Source: Bombus terrestris
Lineage: Eukaryota; Arthropoda; Insecta; Hymenoptera; Apidae
Length of the DNA: 64,000 nt
Assembly: GCF_910591885.1 (NCBI RefSeq)
Contig: NC_063278.1
Span: forward strand, 372,001 to 436,000
Direction: 5' to 3'
Made by a program: the position numbers and the translations under genes. Below the pieces are notes generated by a model. The model was not told the DNA's origin and made no database searches. It was given only the letters and a program-made list of their open reading frames with translations. Shown piece by piece: positions 47,616-61,985 of the stretch. Each line of letters starts with the position of its first letter. Positions within the stretch are counted from its first letter, which is position 1.

Positions 47616-48922
47616 CAGTCCCGTCCAGATCATCCAAAATGCTTTTAGCGGCATTTGGAGATCCAAACAGGACTGGTGCGTAGTTCTTAGCTTGGCATCG
47701 TTTTCCAAAGATTAATCAACTGATTAATTTTTTGGAAAACGATGCCAATTACCAGGTCTCACCACGCGGAGGTGACTACGCAAGAGACCCGCCCATGGCT
47801 TCTTTATCTTTATACATCCATCTCGACATTCAACCCATTGGCAGAATGTCGAGTTACGACTCTACTTGACCATGGGCCTGCGTAAAGAAATAGTTGTTTC
47901 GTACCCTAACTGCGAAACACATATTTCCAACGCAGCGCTTACATGAATCTTTACAAACGTGGAGCAAAGCATACATAAAGCCACAGCTATCTCCCACACA
48001 CCGATTACATAGATCAGTACAAATATTGTACAATAATTGGTATCCCTACTGGCAGCATTCGGTATCAAAGACACATTTATCTAACTTGGGACGAATGAAA
48101 GAAAATGAAGCTAACGAACGAACTAACAAACTTACGCGACGTACCCCCGTGCACCGGATAACCCGAAGGATTAGCGGACAGCCCAAGTATTGACCATAAC
48201 TCGATTCCTGTTTCGCCGTTCGAAACTTATACGACTCGCGGTCGATGGCGCCGACCGATGATGCCAGTGATCCGCTGGTGATCCAGCCGTGGATCCAGCA
48301 CATAGGCCGGCAACTTAACACACTCCAACTGAACATGTGGAACACGGGGAGGGGCCGCTGAACAGAATTACGAAGGCAGAGGCCTCAACTGAACAGTGGG
48401 GCCCACCCCCGCGGGCCCGAACAGAATTACTGAGGACGTGAAATTACAGGTCCCTGCCCGAGTACCGAAGTACCAATCGGACAGGAGTGCAGATCCACGA
48501 CTGAATCCCCAACAGATTCGCAAGCATCAGCGGCGCGACGACAACTCCCGCGATTCGGTGCGAACGTCGAGCAGTCGTCGAGCAGTCACCAAGACTGAGG
48601 TGTGCTTGGGCCGCCTTACGAATCCAAAGAGTTTTCCAGTGCACGTTGACCCGCACGTACCCGGGATACGTGCGAGCGAGTACGCCACGCGACAGTTTGA
48701 AAGAACTGAGTGATCGCGAACCGACAAATCGCGGGTACAATTTTTCGTTCCAAGATGGATAAGTACCGTTGTACAGAATGAGCTCACAATGCACTTAACA
48801 TAGGTATCTATCTTACGATTAATTAAGCCTAAAACGCACGCATTCTACGGTGTCCAACGATGTCCAACGATGTCCAACGTTGTCCAACGTCGTCCAACGT
48901 TGTCCAACGGTGTCCCACCGTG
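47616..48922. repeat. Satellite monomer U29 (gamma)
   Basis: 1307 bp. CAGTCCCGTCC start, AACT loop and CATAAAGCCACAG, like U25 and the front of U33. Confidence 0.95.
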
Positions 48923-50229
48923 AAGTCCAGTCCAGATCATCCAAAATGCTTTTAGCGGCATTTGGAGATCCAAACAGGACTGGTGCGTAGTTCTTAGCTT
49001 GGTATCGTTTTCCAAAGATTAATCTACTGATTAATTTTTTGGAAAACGATGCCAATTACCAGGTCTCACCAGGCGGAGGTGACTACGCAAGAGACCCGCC
49101 CATGGCTTCTTTATCTTTATACATCCATCTCGACATTCAACCCATTGGCAGAATGTCGAGTTACGACTCTACTTGACCATGGGCCTGCGTAAAGAAATAG
49201 TTGTTTCGTACCCTAACTGCGAAACACATATTTCCAACGCAGCGCTTACATGAATCTTTACAAACGTGGAGCAAAGCATACATAACGCCACAGCTATCTC
49301 CCACACACCGATTACATAGATCAGTACAAATATTGTACAATAATTGGTATCCCTACTGGCAGCATTCGGAATCAAAGACACATTTATCTAACTTGGAACG
49401 AATGAAAGAAAATGAAACTAACGAACGAACTAACAAACTTACGCGACGTAACCCCGTGCACCGGATAACCCGAAGGATTAGCGGACAGCCCAAGTATTGA
49501 CCATAACTCGATTCATGTTTCGCCGTTCGCAACTTATACGAGTCGCGGTCGATGGCGCCGACCGATGATGCCAGTGATCCGCTGGTGATCCAGCCGTGGA
49601 TCCAGCACATAGGCCGGCAACTTAACACACTCCAACTGAACATGTGGAACCCGGGGAGGGGCCGCTGAACAGAATTACGAAGGCAGAGGCCTCAACTGAA
49701 CAGTGGGGCCCACCCCCGCGGGCCAGAACAGGATTACGGAGGACGTGAAATTACAGGTCCCTGCCCGAGTACCGAAGTACCAATCGGACAGGAGTGCAGA
49801 TCCACGACTGAATCCCCAACAGATTCGCAAGCATCAGCGGCGCGACGACAACTCCCGCGATTCGGTGCGAACGTCGAGCAGTCGTCGAGCAGTCACGAAG
49901 ACTGAGGTGTGCTTGGGCCGCCTTACGAATCCAAAGTGTTTTCCAGTGCACGTTGACCCGCACGTACCCGGGATACGTGCGAGCGAGTACGCCACGCGAC
50001 AGTTTGAAAGAACTGAGTGATCGCGAACCGACAAATCGCGGGTACAATTTTTCGTTCCAAGATGGATAAGTACCGTTGTACAGAATGAGCTCACAATGCA
50101 CTTAACATAGGTATCTATCTTACGATTAATTAAGCCTAAAACGCACGCATTCCACAGTGTCCAACGATGTCCAACGATGTCCAACGTTGTCCAACGTCGT
50201 CCAACGTTGTCCAACGGTGTCCCACCGTG
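48923..50229. repeat. Satellite monomer U30 (gamma)
   Basis: 1307 bp. Loop reads TCTACTGATT; private CACCAGGCGG and CGCAACTTATAC. Confidence 0.95.
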
Positions 50230-51531
50230 AAGTCCAGTCCAGATCATCCAAAATGCTATTGGCGGCATTTGGAGATCCAAACCGGACTGGTGCGTAGTTC
50301 TTAGCTTGGCACGTTTTCTAAAGATTAATCAACGGATTAATTTTTTGGAAAACGATGCCAATTACCAGGTCTCACCACGCGGAGGTGACTACGCAAGAGA
50401 CCCGCCCATGGCTTCTTTATCTTTATACATCCATCTCGACATTCAACCCATTGGCAGAATGTCGAGTTACGACTCTACTTGACCATGGGCCTGCGTAAAG
50501 GAATAGTTGTTTCGTACCCTAACTGCGAAACACATATTTCCAACGCAGCGCTTACATGAATCTTTACAAACGTGGAGCAAAGCATACATAACGCCACAGC
50601 TATCTCCCACACACCGATTACATAGATCAGTACAAATATTGTACAATAATTGGTATCCCTACTGGCAGCATTCGGTATCAAAGACACATTTATCTAACTT
50701 GGAACGAATGAAAGAAAATGAAGCTAACGAACGAACTAACAAACTTACGCGACGTACCCCCGTGCACCGGATAACCCGAAGGATTAGCGGACAGCCCAAG
50801 TATTGACCATAACTCGATTCCTGTTTCGCCGTTCGAAACTTATACGAGTCGCGGTCGATGGCGCCGACCGATGATGCCAGTGATCCGCTGGTGATCCAGC
50901 CGTAGATCCAGCACATAGGCCGGCAACTTAACACACTCCAACTGAACATGTGGAACCCGGGGAGGGGCCGCTGAACAGAATTACGAAGGCAGAGGCCTCA
51001 ACTGAACAGTGGGGCCCACCCCCGCGGGCCAGAACAGGATTACGGAGGACGTGAAATTACAGGTCCCTGCCCGAGTACCGAAGTACCAATCGGACAGGAG
51101 TGCAGATCCACGACTGAATCCCCAACAGATTCGCAAGCATCAGCGGCGCGACGACAACTCCCGCGATTCGGTGCGAACGTCGAGCAGTCGTCGAGCAGTC
51201 ACGAAGACTGAGGTGTGCTTGGGCCGCCTTACGAATCCAAAGTGTTTTCCAGTGCACGTTGACCCGCACGTACCCGGGATACGTGCGAGCGAGTACGCCA
51301 CGCGACAGTTTGAAAGAACTGAGTGATCGCGAACAAATCGCGGGTACAATTTTTCGTTCCAAGATGGATAAGTACCGTTGTACAGAATGAGCTCACAATG
51401 CACTTAACATAGGTATCTATCTTACGATTAATTAAGCCTAAAACGCACGCATTCCACAGTGTCCAACGATGTCCAACGATGTCCAACGTTGTCCAACGTC
51501 GTCCAACGTTGTCCAACGGTGTCCCACCGTG
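50230..51531. repeat. Satellite monomer U31 (gamma)
   Basis: 1302 bp. Two losses: one T in H1 (GGCACGTTTTC near 50309) and CCGA near 51334. Confidence 0.95.
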
Positions 51532-52838
51532 AAGTCCAGTCCAGATCATCCAAAATGCTATTAGCGGCATTTGGAGATCCAAACCGGACTGGTGCGTAGT
51601 TCTTAGCTTGGCATCGTTTTCTAAAGATTAATCAACGGATTAATTTTTTGGAAAACGATGCCAATTACCAGGTCTCACCACGCGGAGGTGACTACGCAAG
51701 AGACCCGCCCATGGCTTCTTTATCTTTATACATCCATCTCGACATTCAACCCATTGGCAGAATGTCGAGTTACGACTCTACTTGACCATGGGCCTGCGTA
51801 AAGGAATAGTTGTTTCGTACCCTAACTGCGAAACACATATTTCCAACGCAGCGCTTACATGAATCTTTACAAACGTGGAGCAAAGCATACATAACGCCAC
51901 AGCTATCTCCCACACACCGATTACATAGATCAGTACAAATATTGTACAATTATTGGTATCCCTACTGGCAGCATTCGGTATCAAAGACACATTTATCTAA
52001 CTTGGAACGAATGAAAGAAAATGAAGCTAACGAACGAACTAACAAACTTACGCGACGTACCCCCGTGCACCGGATAACCCGAAGGATTAGCGGACAGCCC
52101 AAGTATTGACCATAACTCGATTCCTGTTTCGCCGTTCGAAACTTATACGAGTCGCGGTCGATGGCGCCGACCGATGATGCCAGTGATCCGCTGGTGATCC
52201 AGCCGTAGATCCAGCACATAGGCCGGCAACTTAACACACTCCAACTGAACATGTGGAACCCGGGGAGGGGCCGCTGAACAGAATTACGAAGGCAGAGGCC
52301 TCAACTGAACAGTGGGGCCCACCCCCGCGGGCCAGAACAGGATTACGGAGGACGTGAAATTACAGGTCCCTGCCCGAGTACCGAAGTACCAATCGGACAG
52401 GAGTGCAGATCCACGACTGAATCCCCAACAGATTCGCAAGCATCAGCGGCGCGACGACAACTCCCGCGATTCGGTGCGAACGTCGAGCAGTCGTCGAGCA
52501 GTCACGAAGACTGAGGTGTGCTTGGGCCGCCTTACGAATCCAAAGTGTTTTCCAGTGCACGTTGACCCGCACGTACCCGGGATACGTGCGAGCGAGTACG
52601 CCACGCGACAGTTTGAAAGAACTGAGTGATCGCGAACCGACAAATCGCGGGTACAATTTTTCGTTCCAAGATGGATAAGTACCGTTGTACAGAATGAGCT
52701 CACAATGCACTTAACATAGGTATCTATCTTACGATTAATTAAGCCTAAAACGCACGCATTCTACAGTGTCCAACGATGTCCAACGATGTCCAACGTTGTC
52801 CAACGTCGTCCAACGTTGTCCAACGGTGTCCCACCGTG
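51532..52838. repeat. Satellite monomer U32 (gamma)
   Basis: 1307 bp. Typical gamma with a private TACAATTATTGG near 51948. Confidence 0.95.
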
Positions 52839-54145
52839 CAGTCCCGTCCAGATCATCCAAAATGCTTTTAGCGGCATTTGGAGATCCAAACAGGACTGGT
52901 GCGTAGTTCTTAGCTTGGCATCGTTTTCCAAAAAATTAATCAGTTGATTAATCTTTGGAAAACGATGCCAATTACCAGGTCTCACCACGCGGAGGTGACT
53001 ACGCAAGAGACCCGCCCATGGCTTCTTTATCTTTATACATCCATCTCGACATTCAACCCATTGGCAGAATGTCGAGTTACGACTCTACTTGACCATGGGC
53101 CTGCGTAAAGAAATAGTTGTTTCGTACCCTAACTGCGAAACACATATTTCCAACGCAGCGCTTACATGAATCTTTACAAACGTGGAGCAAAGCATACATA
53201 AAGCCACAGCTATCTCCCACACACCGATTACATAGATCAGTACAAATATTGTACAATAATTGGTATCCCTACTGGCAGCATTCGGTATCAAAGACACATT
53301 TATATAACTTGGAACGAATGAAAGAAAATGAAGCTAACGAAGGAACTAACGAACTCATGCGTCGTACCCCGGTGCACCGGATAACCCGAAGGAATAGCGG
53401 AAAGCCCAAGTATTGACCATAACTCGATTCCTGTTTCGCCGTTCGAAACTTATACGAGTCGCGGTCGATGGCGCCGACCGATGATGCCAGTGATCCGCTG
53501 GTGATCCAGCCGTGGATCCAGCACATAGGCCGGCAACTTAACACACTCCAACTGAACATGTGGAACCCGGGGAGGGGCCGCTGAACAGAATTACGAAGGC
53601 AGAGGCCTCAACTGAACAGTGGGGCCCACCCCCGCGGGCCCGAACAGAATTACGGAGGACGTGAAATTACAGGTCCCTGCCCGAGTACCGAAGTACCAAT
53701 CGGACAGGAGTGCAGATCCACGACTGAATCCCCAACAGATGCGCAAGCATCAGCGGCGCGACGACAACTCCCGCGATTCGGTGCGAACGTCGAGCAGTCG
53801 TCGAGCAGTCACCAAGACTGAGGTGTGCTTGGGCCGCCTTACGAATCCAAAGAGTTTTCCAGTGCACGTTGACCCGCACGTACCCGGGATACGTGCGAGC
53901 GAGTACGCCACGCGACAGTTTGAAAGAACTGAGTGATCGCGAACCGACATATCGCGGGTACAATTTTTCGTTCCAAGATGGATAAATATCGTTGTACAGA
54001 ATGAGCTCACAATGAACTTAACATAGGTATCTATCTTACGATTAATTAAGCCTAAAAAGCACGCATTCCACGGCGTCCCCCGCTGTCCCGCAGTGTCCAA
54101 CGTTGTCCAACGTCGTCCAACTTTGTCCAACGGTGTCCCACGTTG
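52839..54145. repeat. Satellite monomer U33 (gamma/main chimera)
   Basis: 1307 bp. Gamma to about 53,280, main type from the TATATAAC at 53301, with a beta tract. Carries the inverted hairpin core. Confidence 0.95.
52915..52971. repeat. H1 hairpin with inverted core (U33)
   Basis: The interior reads CCAAAAAATTAATCAGTTG then ATTAATCTTTGG. This is the exact reverse complement of the AACT-loop form seen in U23, U25 and U29, while the outer arms and all flanking sequence keep the normal orientation. Confidence 0.92.
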
Positions 54146-55452
54146 AAGTCCAGTCCAGATCATCCAAAATGCTTTTAGCGGCATTTGGAGATCCAAACAG
54201 GACTGGTGCGTAGTTCTTAGCTTGGCATCGTTTTCCAAAGATTAATCAACGGATTAATTTTTTGGAAAACGATGCCAATTACCAGGTCTCACTACGTGGA
54301 GGTGACTGCGCAAGAGACCCGCCCATGGGTTATTTAACTTTATACATCCATCTCGACATTCAACCCATTGGCAGAATGTCGAGTTACGACTCTACATGAC
54401 CATGGGCCTGGGTAAAGAAATAGTTGTTTCGTACCCTAACTGCGAAACACATATCTCCAACGCAGCGCTTACATGAATCTTTACAAACGTAGAACAAAAC
54501 ATACATAACGCGACATCTATCTCCCACACAACGATTACATAAATCCGTACAAATATTGTATAATAATTGCCATCCCTATTGGCAGCATTCGGTATCAAAG
54601 ACACATTTATATAACTTGGAACGAATGAAAGAAAATGAAGCTAACGAAGGAACTAACGAACTCATGCGACGTACCCCGGTGCACCGGATAACCCGAAGGA
54701 TTAGCGGAAAGCCCAAGTATTGACCATAACTCGATTCCTGTTTCGCCGTTCGAAACTTATACGAGTCGCGGTCGATGGCGCCGACCGATGATGCCAGCGA
54801 TCCGCTGGTGATCCAGCCGTGGATCCAGCACATAGGCCGGCAACTTAACACACTCCAACTGAACATGTGGAACCCGGGGAGGGGCCGCTGAACAGAATTA
54901 CGAAGGCAGAGGCCTGAACTGAACAGTGGGGCCCACCCCCGCGTGCCCGAACAGAATTACGGAGGACGTGAAATTACAGGTCCCTGCCCGAGTACCGAAG
55001 TACCAATCGGACAGGAGTGCAGATCCACGACTGAATCCCCAACAGATGCGCAAGCATCAGCGGCGCGACGACAACTCCCGCGATTCGGTGCGAACGTCGA
55101 GCAGTCGTCGAGCAGTCACCAAGACTGAGGTGTGCTTGGGCCGCCTTACGAATCCAAAGAGTTTTCCAGTGCACGTTGACCCGCACGTACCCGGGATACG
55201 TGCGAGCGAGTACGCCACGCGACATTTTGAAAGAACTGAGTGATCGCGAACCGACATATCGCGGGTACAATTTTTCGTTCCAAGATGGATAAGTATCGTT
55301 GTTCAGAATGAGCTCACAATGCACTTAACATAGGTATCTATCTTACGATTAATTAAGCCTAAAAAGCACTCATTCCACGGCGTCCCCCGCTGTCCAGCGG
55401 TGTCCAACGTTGTCCAACGTCGTCCAACTTTGTCCAACGGTGTCCCACGTTG
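54146..55452. repeat. Satellite monomer U34
   Basis: 1307 bp, main type, beta tract. Private GGCCTGGGTAAAG and CGCGTGCCCG. Confidence 0.95.
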
Positions 55453-56758
55453 AAGTCCAGTCCAGATCATCCAAAATGCTTTCAGCGGCATTTGGAGATC
55501 CAAACAGGACTGGTGCGTAGTTCTTAGCTTGGGATCGTTTTCCAAAGATTAATCAACGGATTAATTTTTTGGAAAACGATGCCAATTACCAGGTCTCACT
55601 ACGTGGAGGTGACTGCGCAAGAGACCCGCCCATGGGTTATTTAACTTTATACATCCATCTCGACATTCAACCCATTGGCAGAATGTCGAGTTACGACTCT
55701 ACTTGACCATGGGCCTGCGTAAAGAAATAGTTGTTTCGTACCCTAACTGCGAAACACATATCTCCAACGCAGCGCTTACATGAATCTTTACAAACGTAGA
55801 ACAAAACATACATAACGCGACATCTATCTCCCACACAACGATTACATAGATCCGTACAAATATTGTATAATAATTGGCATCCCTATTGGCAGCATTCGGT
55901 ATCAAAGACACATTTATATAACTTGGAACGAATGAAAGAAAATGAAGCTAACGAAGGAACTAACGAACTCATGCGACGTACCCCGGTGCACCGGATAACC
56001 CGAAGGATTAGCGGAAAGCCCAAGTAATGACCATAACTCGATTCCTGTTTCGCCGTTCGAAACTTATACGAGTCGCGGTCGATGGCGCCGATCGACGACG
56101 CCAGTGATCCGCTGATGATCCAGCCGTGGATCCAGCACATAGGCCGGCAACTTAACACACTCCAACTGAACATGTGGAACCCGGGGAGGGGCCGCTGAAC
56201 AGAATTACGAAGGCAGAGGCCTCACTGAACAGTGGGGCCCACCCCCGCGGGCCCGAACAGAATTACTGAGGACGTGAAATTACAGGTCCCTGCCCGAGTA
56301 CCGAAGTACCAATCGGACAGGAGTGCAGATCCACGACTGAATCCCCAACAGATTCGCAAGCATCAGCGGCGCGACGACAACTCCCGCGATTCGGTGCGAA
56401 CGTCGAGCAGTCGTCGAGCAGTCACCAAGACTGAGGTGTGCTTGGGCCGCCTTACGAATCCAAAGAGTTTTCCAGTGCACGTTGACCCGCACGTACCCGG
56501 GATACGTGCGAGCGAGTACGCCACGCGACAGTTTGAAAGAACTGAGTGATCGCGAACCGACAAATCGCGGGTACAATTTTTCGTTCCAAGATGGATAAGT
56601 ATCGTTGTACAGAATGAGCTCACAATGCACTTAACATAGGTATCTATCTTACGATTAATTAAGCCTAAAAAGCACGCATTCCACGGCGTCCCCCGCTGTC
56701 CCGCGGTGTCCAACGTTGTCCAACGTCGTCCAACGTTGTCCAACGGTGTCCCACCGTG
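55453..56758. repeat. Satellite monomer U35
   Basis: 1306 bp. A one-base loss (GGCCTCACTGAAC near 56219) is shared with U39. Confidence 0.95.
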
Positions 56759-58065
56759 AAGTCCAGTCCAGATCATCCAAAATGCTTTTAGCGGCATTTG
56801 GAGATCCAAACAGGACTGGTGCGTAGTTCTTAGCTTGGCATCGTTTTCCAAAGATTAATCAACGGATTAATTTTTTGGAAAACGATGCCAATTACCAGGT
56901 CTCACTACGTGGAGGTGACTGCGCAAGAGACCCGCCCATGGGTTATTTAACTTTATACATCCATCTCGACATTCAACCCATTGGCAGAATGTCGAGTTAC
57001 GACTCTACTTGACCATGGGCCTGCGTAAAGAAATAGTTGTTTCGTACCCTAACTGCGAAACACATATCTCCAACGCAGCGCTTACATGAATCTTTACAAA
57101 CGTAGAACAAAACATATATAACGCGACATCTATCTCCCACACAACGATTACATAGATCCGTACAAATATTGTATAATAATTGGCATCCCTATTGGCAGCA
57201 TTCGGTATCAAAGACACATTTATATAACTTGGAACGAATGAAAGAAAATGAAGCTAACGAAGGAACTAACGAACTCATGCGACGTACCCCGGTGCACCGG
57301 ATAATCCGAAGGAATAACGGAAAGCCCAAGTATTGACCATAACTCGATTCCTGTTTCGCCGTTCGAAACTTATACGAGTCGCGGTCGATGGCGCCGACCG
57401 ATGATGCCAGTGATCCGCTGGTGATCCAGCCGTGGATCCAGCTCATAGGCCGGCAACTTAACACACTCCAACTGAACATGTGGAACCCGGGGAGGGGCCG
57501 CTGAACAGAATTACGAAGGCAGAGGCCTCAACTGAACAGTGGGGCCCACCCCCGCGGGCCCGAACAGAATTACGGAGGACGTGAAATTACAGGTCCCTGC
57601 CCGAGTACCGAAGTACCAATCGGACAGGAGTGCAGATCCACGACTGAATCCCCAACAGATGCGCAAGCATCAGCGGCGCGACGACAACTCCCGCGATTCG
57701 GTGCGAACGTCGAGCAGTCGTCGAGCAGTCACCAAGACTGAGGTGTGCTTGGGCCGCCTTACGAATCCAAAAAGTTTTCCAGTGCACGTTGACCCGCACG
57801 TACCCGGGATACGTGCGAGCGAGTACGCCACGCGACAGTTTGAAAGAACTGAGTGATCGCGAACCGACAAATCGCGGGTACAATTTTTCGTTCCAAGATG
57901 GATAAGTATCGTTGTACAGAATGAGCTCACAATGCACTTAACATAGGTATCTATCTTACGATTAATTAAGCCTAAAACGCACGCATTCTACGGTGTCCAA
58001 CGATGTCCAACGATGTCCAACGTTGTCCAACGTCGTCCAACTTTGTCCAACGGTGTCCCACGTTG
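56759..58065. repeat. Satellite monomer U36
   Basis: 1307 bp, alpha tract. GGAATAACGG shared with U38; AAAAAGTTTTCC shared with U12 and U17. Confidence 0.95.
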
Positions 58066-59372
58066 AAGTCCAGTCCAGATCATCCAAAATGCTTTTAGCG
58101 GCATTTGGAGATCCAAACAGCACTGGTGCGTAGTTCCTAGCTTGGCATTTTTTTCCAAAGATTAATCAACGGATTAATTTTTTGTAAAACGATGCCAATT
58201 ACCAGGTCTCACTACGTGGAGGTGACGGCGCAAGAGACTCGCCCATGGGTTATTTAACTTTATACATCCATCTCGACATTCAACCCATTGGCAGAATGTC
58301 GAGTTACGACTCTACTTGACCATGGGCCTGCGTAAAGACATAGTTGTTTCGTACGCTAACTGCGAAACACATATCTCCAACGCAGCGCTTACATGAATCT
58401 TTACAAACGTAGAACAAAACATACATAACGCGACATCTATCTCCCACACAACGATTACATAGATCCGTACAAATATTGTATAATAATTGGCATCCCTATT
58501 GGCAGCATTCGGTATCAAAGACACATTTATATAACTTGGAACGAATGAAAGAAAATGAAGCTAACGAAGGAACTAACGAACTCATGCGACGTACCCCGGT
58601 GCACCGGATAACCCGAAGGATTAGCGGAAAGCCCAAGTAATGACCATAACTCGATTCCTGTTTCGCCGTTCGAAACTTATACGAGTCGCGGTCGATGGCG
58701 CCGATCGACGACGCCAGTGATCCGCTGGTGATCCAGCCGTGGATCCAGCACATAGGCCGGCAACTTAACACACTCCAACTGAACATGTGGAACCCGGGGA
58801 GGGGCCGCTGAACAGAATTACGAAGGCAGAGGCCTCAACTGAACAGTGGGGCCCACCCCCGCGGGCCCGAACAGAATTACGGAGGACGTGAAATTACAGG
58901 TCCCTGCCCGAGTACCGAAGTACCAATCGGACAGGAGTGCAGATCCACGACTGAATCCCCAACAGATGCGCAAGCATCAGCGGCGCGACGACAACTCCCG
59001 CGATTCGGTGCGAACGTCGAGCAGTCGTCGAGCAGTCACCAAGACTGAGGTGTGCTTGGGCCGCCTTACGAATCCAAAGAGTTTTCCGGTGCACGTTGAC
59101 CCGCACGTACCCGGGATACGTGCGAGCGAGTACGCCACGCGAGAGTTTGAAAGAACTGAGTGATCGCGAACCGACAAATCGCGGGTACAATTTTTCGATC
59201 CAAGATGGATAAGTATCGTTGTACAGAATGAGCTCACAATGCACTTAACATAGGTATCTATCTTACGATTAATTAAGCCTAAAAAGCACGCATTCCACGG
59301 CGTCCCCCGCTGTCCCGCGGTGTCCAACGTTGTCCAACGTCGTCCAACGTTGTCCAACGGTGTCCCACCGTG
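58066..59372. repeat. Satellite monomer U37
   Basis: 1307 bp. CAGCACTGG and GAGACTCGCC as in U13 and U18; TTTTCCGGTGC and TTCGATCCAAG shared with U40. H1 arms damaged on both sides. Confidence 0.95.
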
Positions 59373-60679
59373 AAGTCCAGTCCAGATCATCCAAAATGCT
59401 TTTAGCGGCATTTGGAGATCCAAACAGGACTGGTGCGTAATTCTTAGCTTGGCATCGTTTTCCAAAGATTAATCAACGGATTAATTTTTTGGAAAACGAT
59501 GCCAATTACCAGGTCTCACCACGTGGAGGTGACTGCGCAAGAGACCCGCCCATGGGTTATTTAACTTTATACATCCATCTCGACATTCAACCCATTGGCA
59601 GAATGTCGAGTTACGACTCTACTTGACCATGGGCCTGCGTAAAGATGTAGTTGTTTCGTACCCTAACTGCGAAACACATATCTCCAACGCAGCGCTTACA
59701 TGAATCTTTACAAACGTAGAACAAAACATACATAACGCGACATCTATCTCCCACACAACGATTACATAGATCCGTACAAATATTGTATAATAATTGGCAT
59801 CCCTATTGGCAGCATTCGGTATCAAAGACACATTTATATAACTTGGAACGAATGAAAGAAAATGAAGCTAACGAAGGAACTAACGAACTCATGCGACGTA
59901 CCCCGGTGCACCGGATAATCCGAAGGAATAACGGAAAGCCCAAGTATTGACCATAACTCGATTCCTGTTTCGCCGTTTGAAACTTATACGAGTCGCGGTC
60001 GATGGCGCCGACCGATGATGCCAGTGATCCGCTGGTGATCCAGCCGTGGATCCAGCACATAGGCCGGCAACTTAACACACTCCAACTGAACATGTGGAAC
60101 CCGGGGAGGGGCCGCTGAACAGAATTACGAAGGCAGAGGCCTCAACTGAACAGTGGGGCCCACCCCCGCGGGCCCGAACAGAATTACGGAGGACGTGAAA
60201 TTACAGGTCCCTGCCCGAGTACCGAAGTACCAATCGGACAGGAGTGCAGATCCACGACTGAATCCCCAACAGATGCGCAAGCATCAGCGGCGCGACGACA
60301 ACTCCCGCGATTCGGTGCGAACGTCGAGCAGTCGTCGAGCAGTCACCAAGACTGAGGTGTGCTTGGGCCGCCTTACGAATCCAAAGAGTTTTCCAGTGCA
60401 CGTTGACCCGCACGTACCCGGGATACGTGCGAGCGAGTACGCCACGCGACAGTTTGAAAGAACTGAGTGATCGCGAACCGACAAATCGCGGATACAATTT
60501 TTCGTTCCAAGATGGATAAGTATCGTTGTACAGAATGAGCTCACAATGCACTTAACATAGGTATCTATCTTACGATTAATTAAGCCTAAAAAGCACGCAT
60601 TCCACGGCGTCCCCCGCTGTCCCGCGGTGTCCAACGTTGTCCAACGTCGTCCAACGTTGTCCAACGGTGTCCCACCGTG
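59373..60679. repeat. Satellite monomer U38
   Basis: 1307 bp. GGAATAACGG as in U36; private GTAAAGATGTAG. Confidence 0.95.
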
Positions 60680-61985
60680 AAGTCCAGTCCAGATCATCCA
60701 AAATGCTTTTAGCGGCATTTGGAGATCCAAACAGGACTGGTGCGTAGTTCTTAGCTTGGGATCGTTTTCCAAAGATTAATCAACGGATTAATTTTTTGGA
60801 AAACGATGCCAATTACCAGGTCTCACTACGTGGAGGTGACTGCGCAAGAGACCCGCCCATGGGTTATTTAACTTTATACATCCATCTCGACATTCAACCC
60901 ATTGGCAGAATGTCGAGTTACGACTCTACTTGACCATGGGCCTGCGTAAAGAAATAGTTGTTTCGTACCCTAACTGCGAAACACATATCTCCAACGCAGC
61001 GCTTACATGAATCTTTACAAACGTAGAACAAAACATACATAACGCGACATCTATCTCCCACACAACGATTACATAGATCCGTACAAATATTGTATAATAA
61101 TTGGCATCCCTATTGGCAGCATTCGGTATCAAAGACACATTTATATAACTTGGAACGAATGAAAGAAAATGAAGCTAACGAAGGAACTAACGAACTCATG
61201 CGACGTACCCCGGTGCACCGGATAACCCGAAGGATTAGCGGAAAGCCCAAGTAATGACCATAACTCGATTCCTGTTTCGCCGTTCGAAACTTATACGAGT
61301 CGCGGTCGATGGCGCCGATCGACGACGCCAGTGATCCGCTGGTGATCCAGCCGTGGATCCAGCACATAGGCCGGCAACTTAACACACTCCAACTGAACAT
61401 GTGGAACCCGGGGAGGGGCCGCTGAACAGAATTACGAAGGCAGAGGCCTCACTGAACAGTGGGGCCCACCCCCGCGGGCCCGAACAGAATTACTGAGGAC
61501 GTGAAATTACAGGTCCCTGCCCGAGTACCGAAGTACCAATCGGACAGGAGTGCAGATCCACGACTGAATCCCCAACAGATTCGCAAGCATCAGCGGTGCG
61601 ACGACAACTCCCGCGATTCGGTGCGAACGTCGAGCAGTCGTCGAGCAGTCACCAAGACTGAGGTGTGCTTGGGCCGCCTTACGAATCCAAAGAGTTTTCC
61701 AGTGCACGTTGACCCGCACGTACCCGGGATACGTGCGAGCGAGTACGCCACGCGACAGTTTGAAAGAACTGAGTGATCGCGAACCGACAAATCGCGGGTA
61801 CAATTTTTCGTTCCAAGATGGATAAGTATCGTTGTACAGAATGAGCTCACAATGCACTTAACATAGGTATCTATCTTACGATTAATTAAGCCTAAAAAGC
61901 ACGCATTCCACGGCGTCCCCCGCTGTCCCGCGGTGTCCAACGTTGTCCAACGTCGTCCAACGTTGTCCAACGGTGTCCCACCGTG
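60680..61985. repeat. Satellite monomer U39
   Basis: 1306 bp. Shares the one-base loss GGCCTCACTGAAC with U35, four monomers earlier. Confidence 0.95.
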
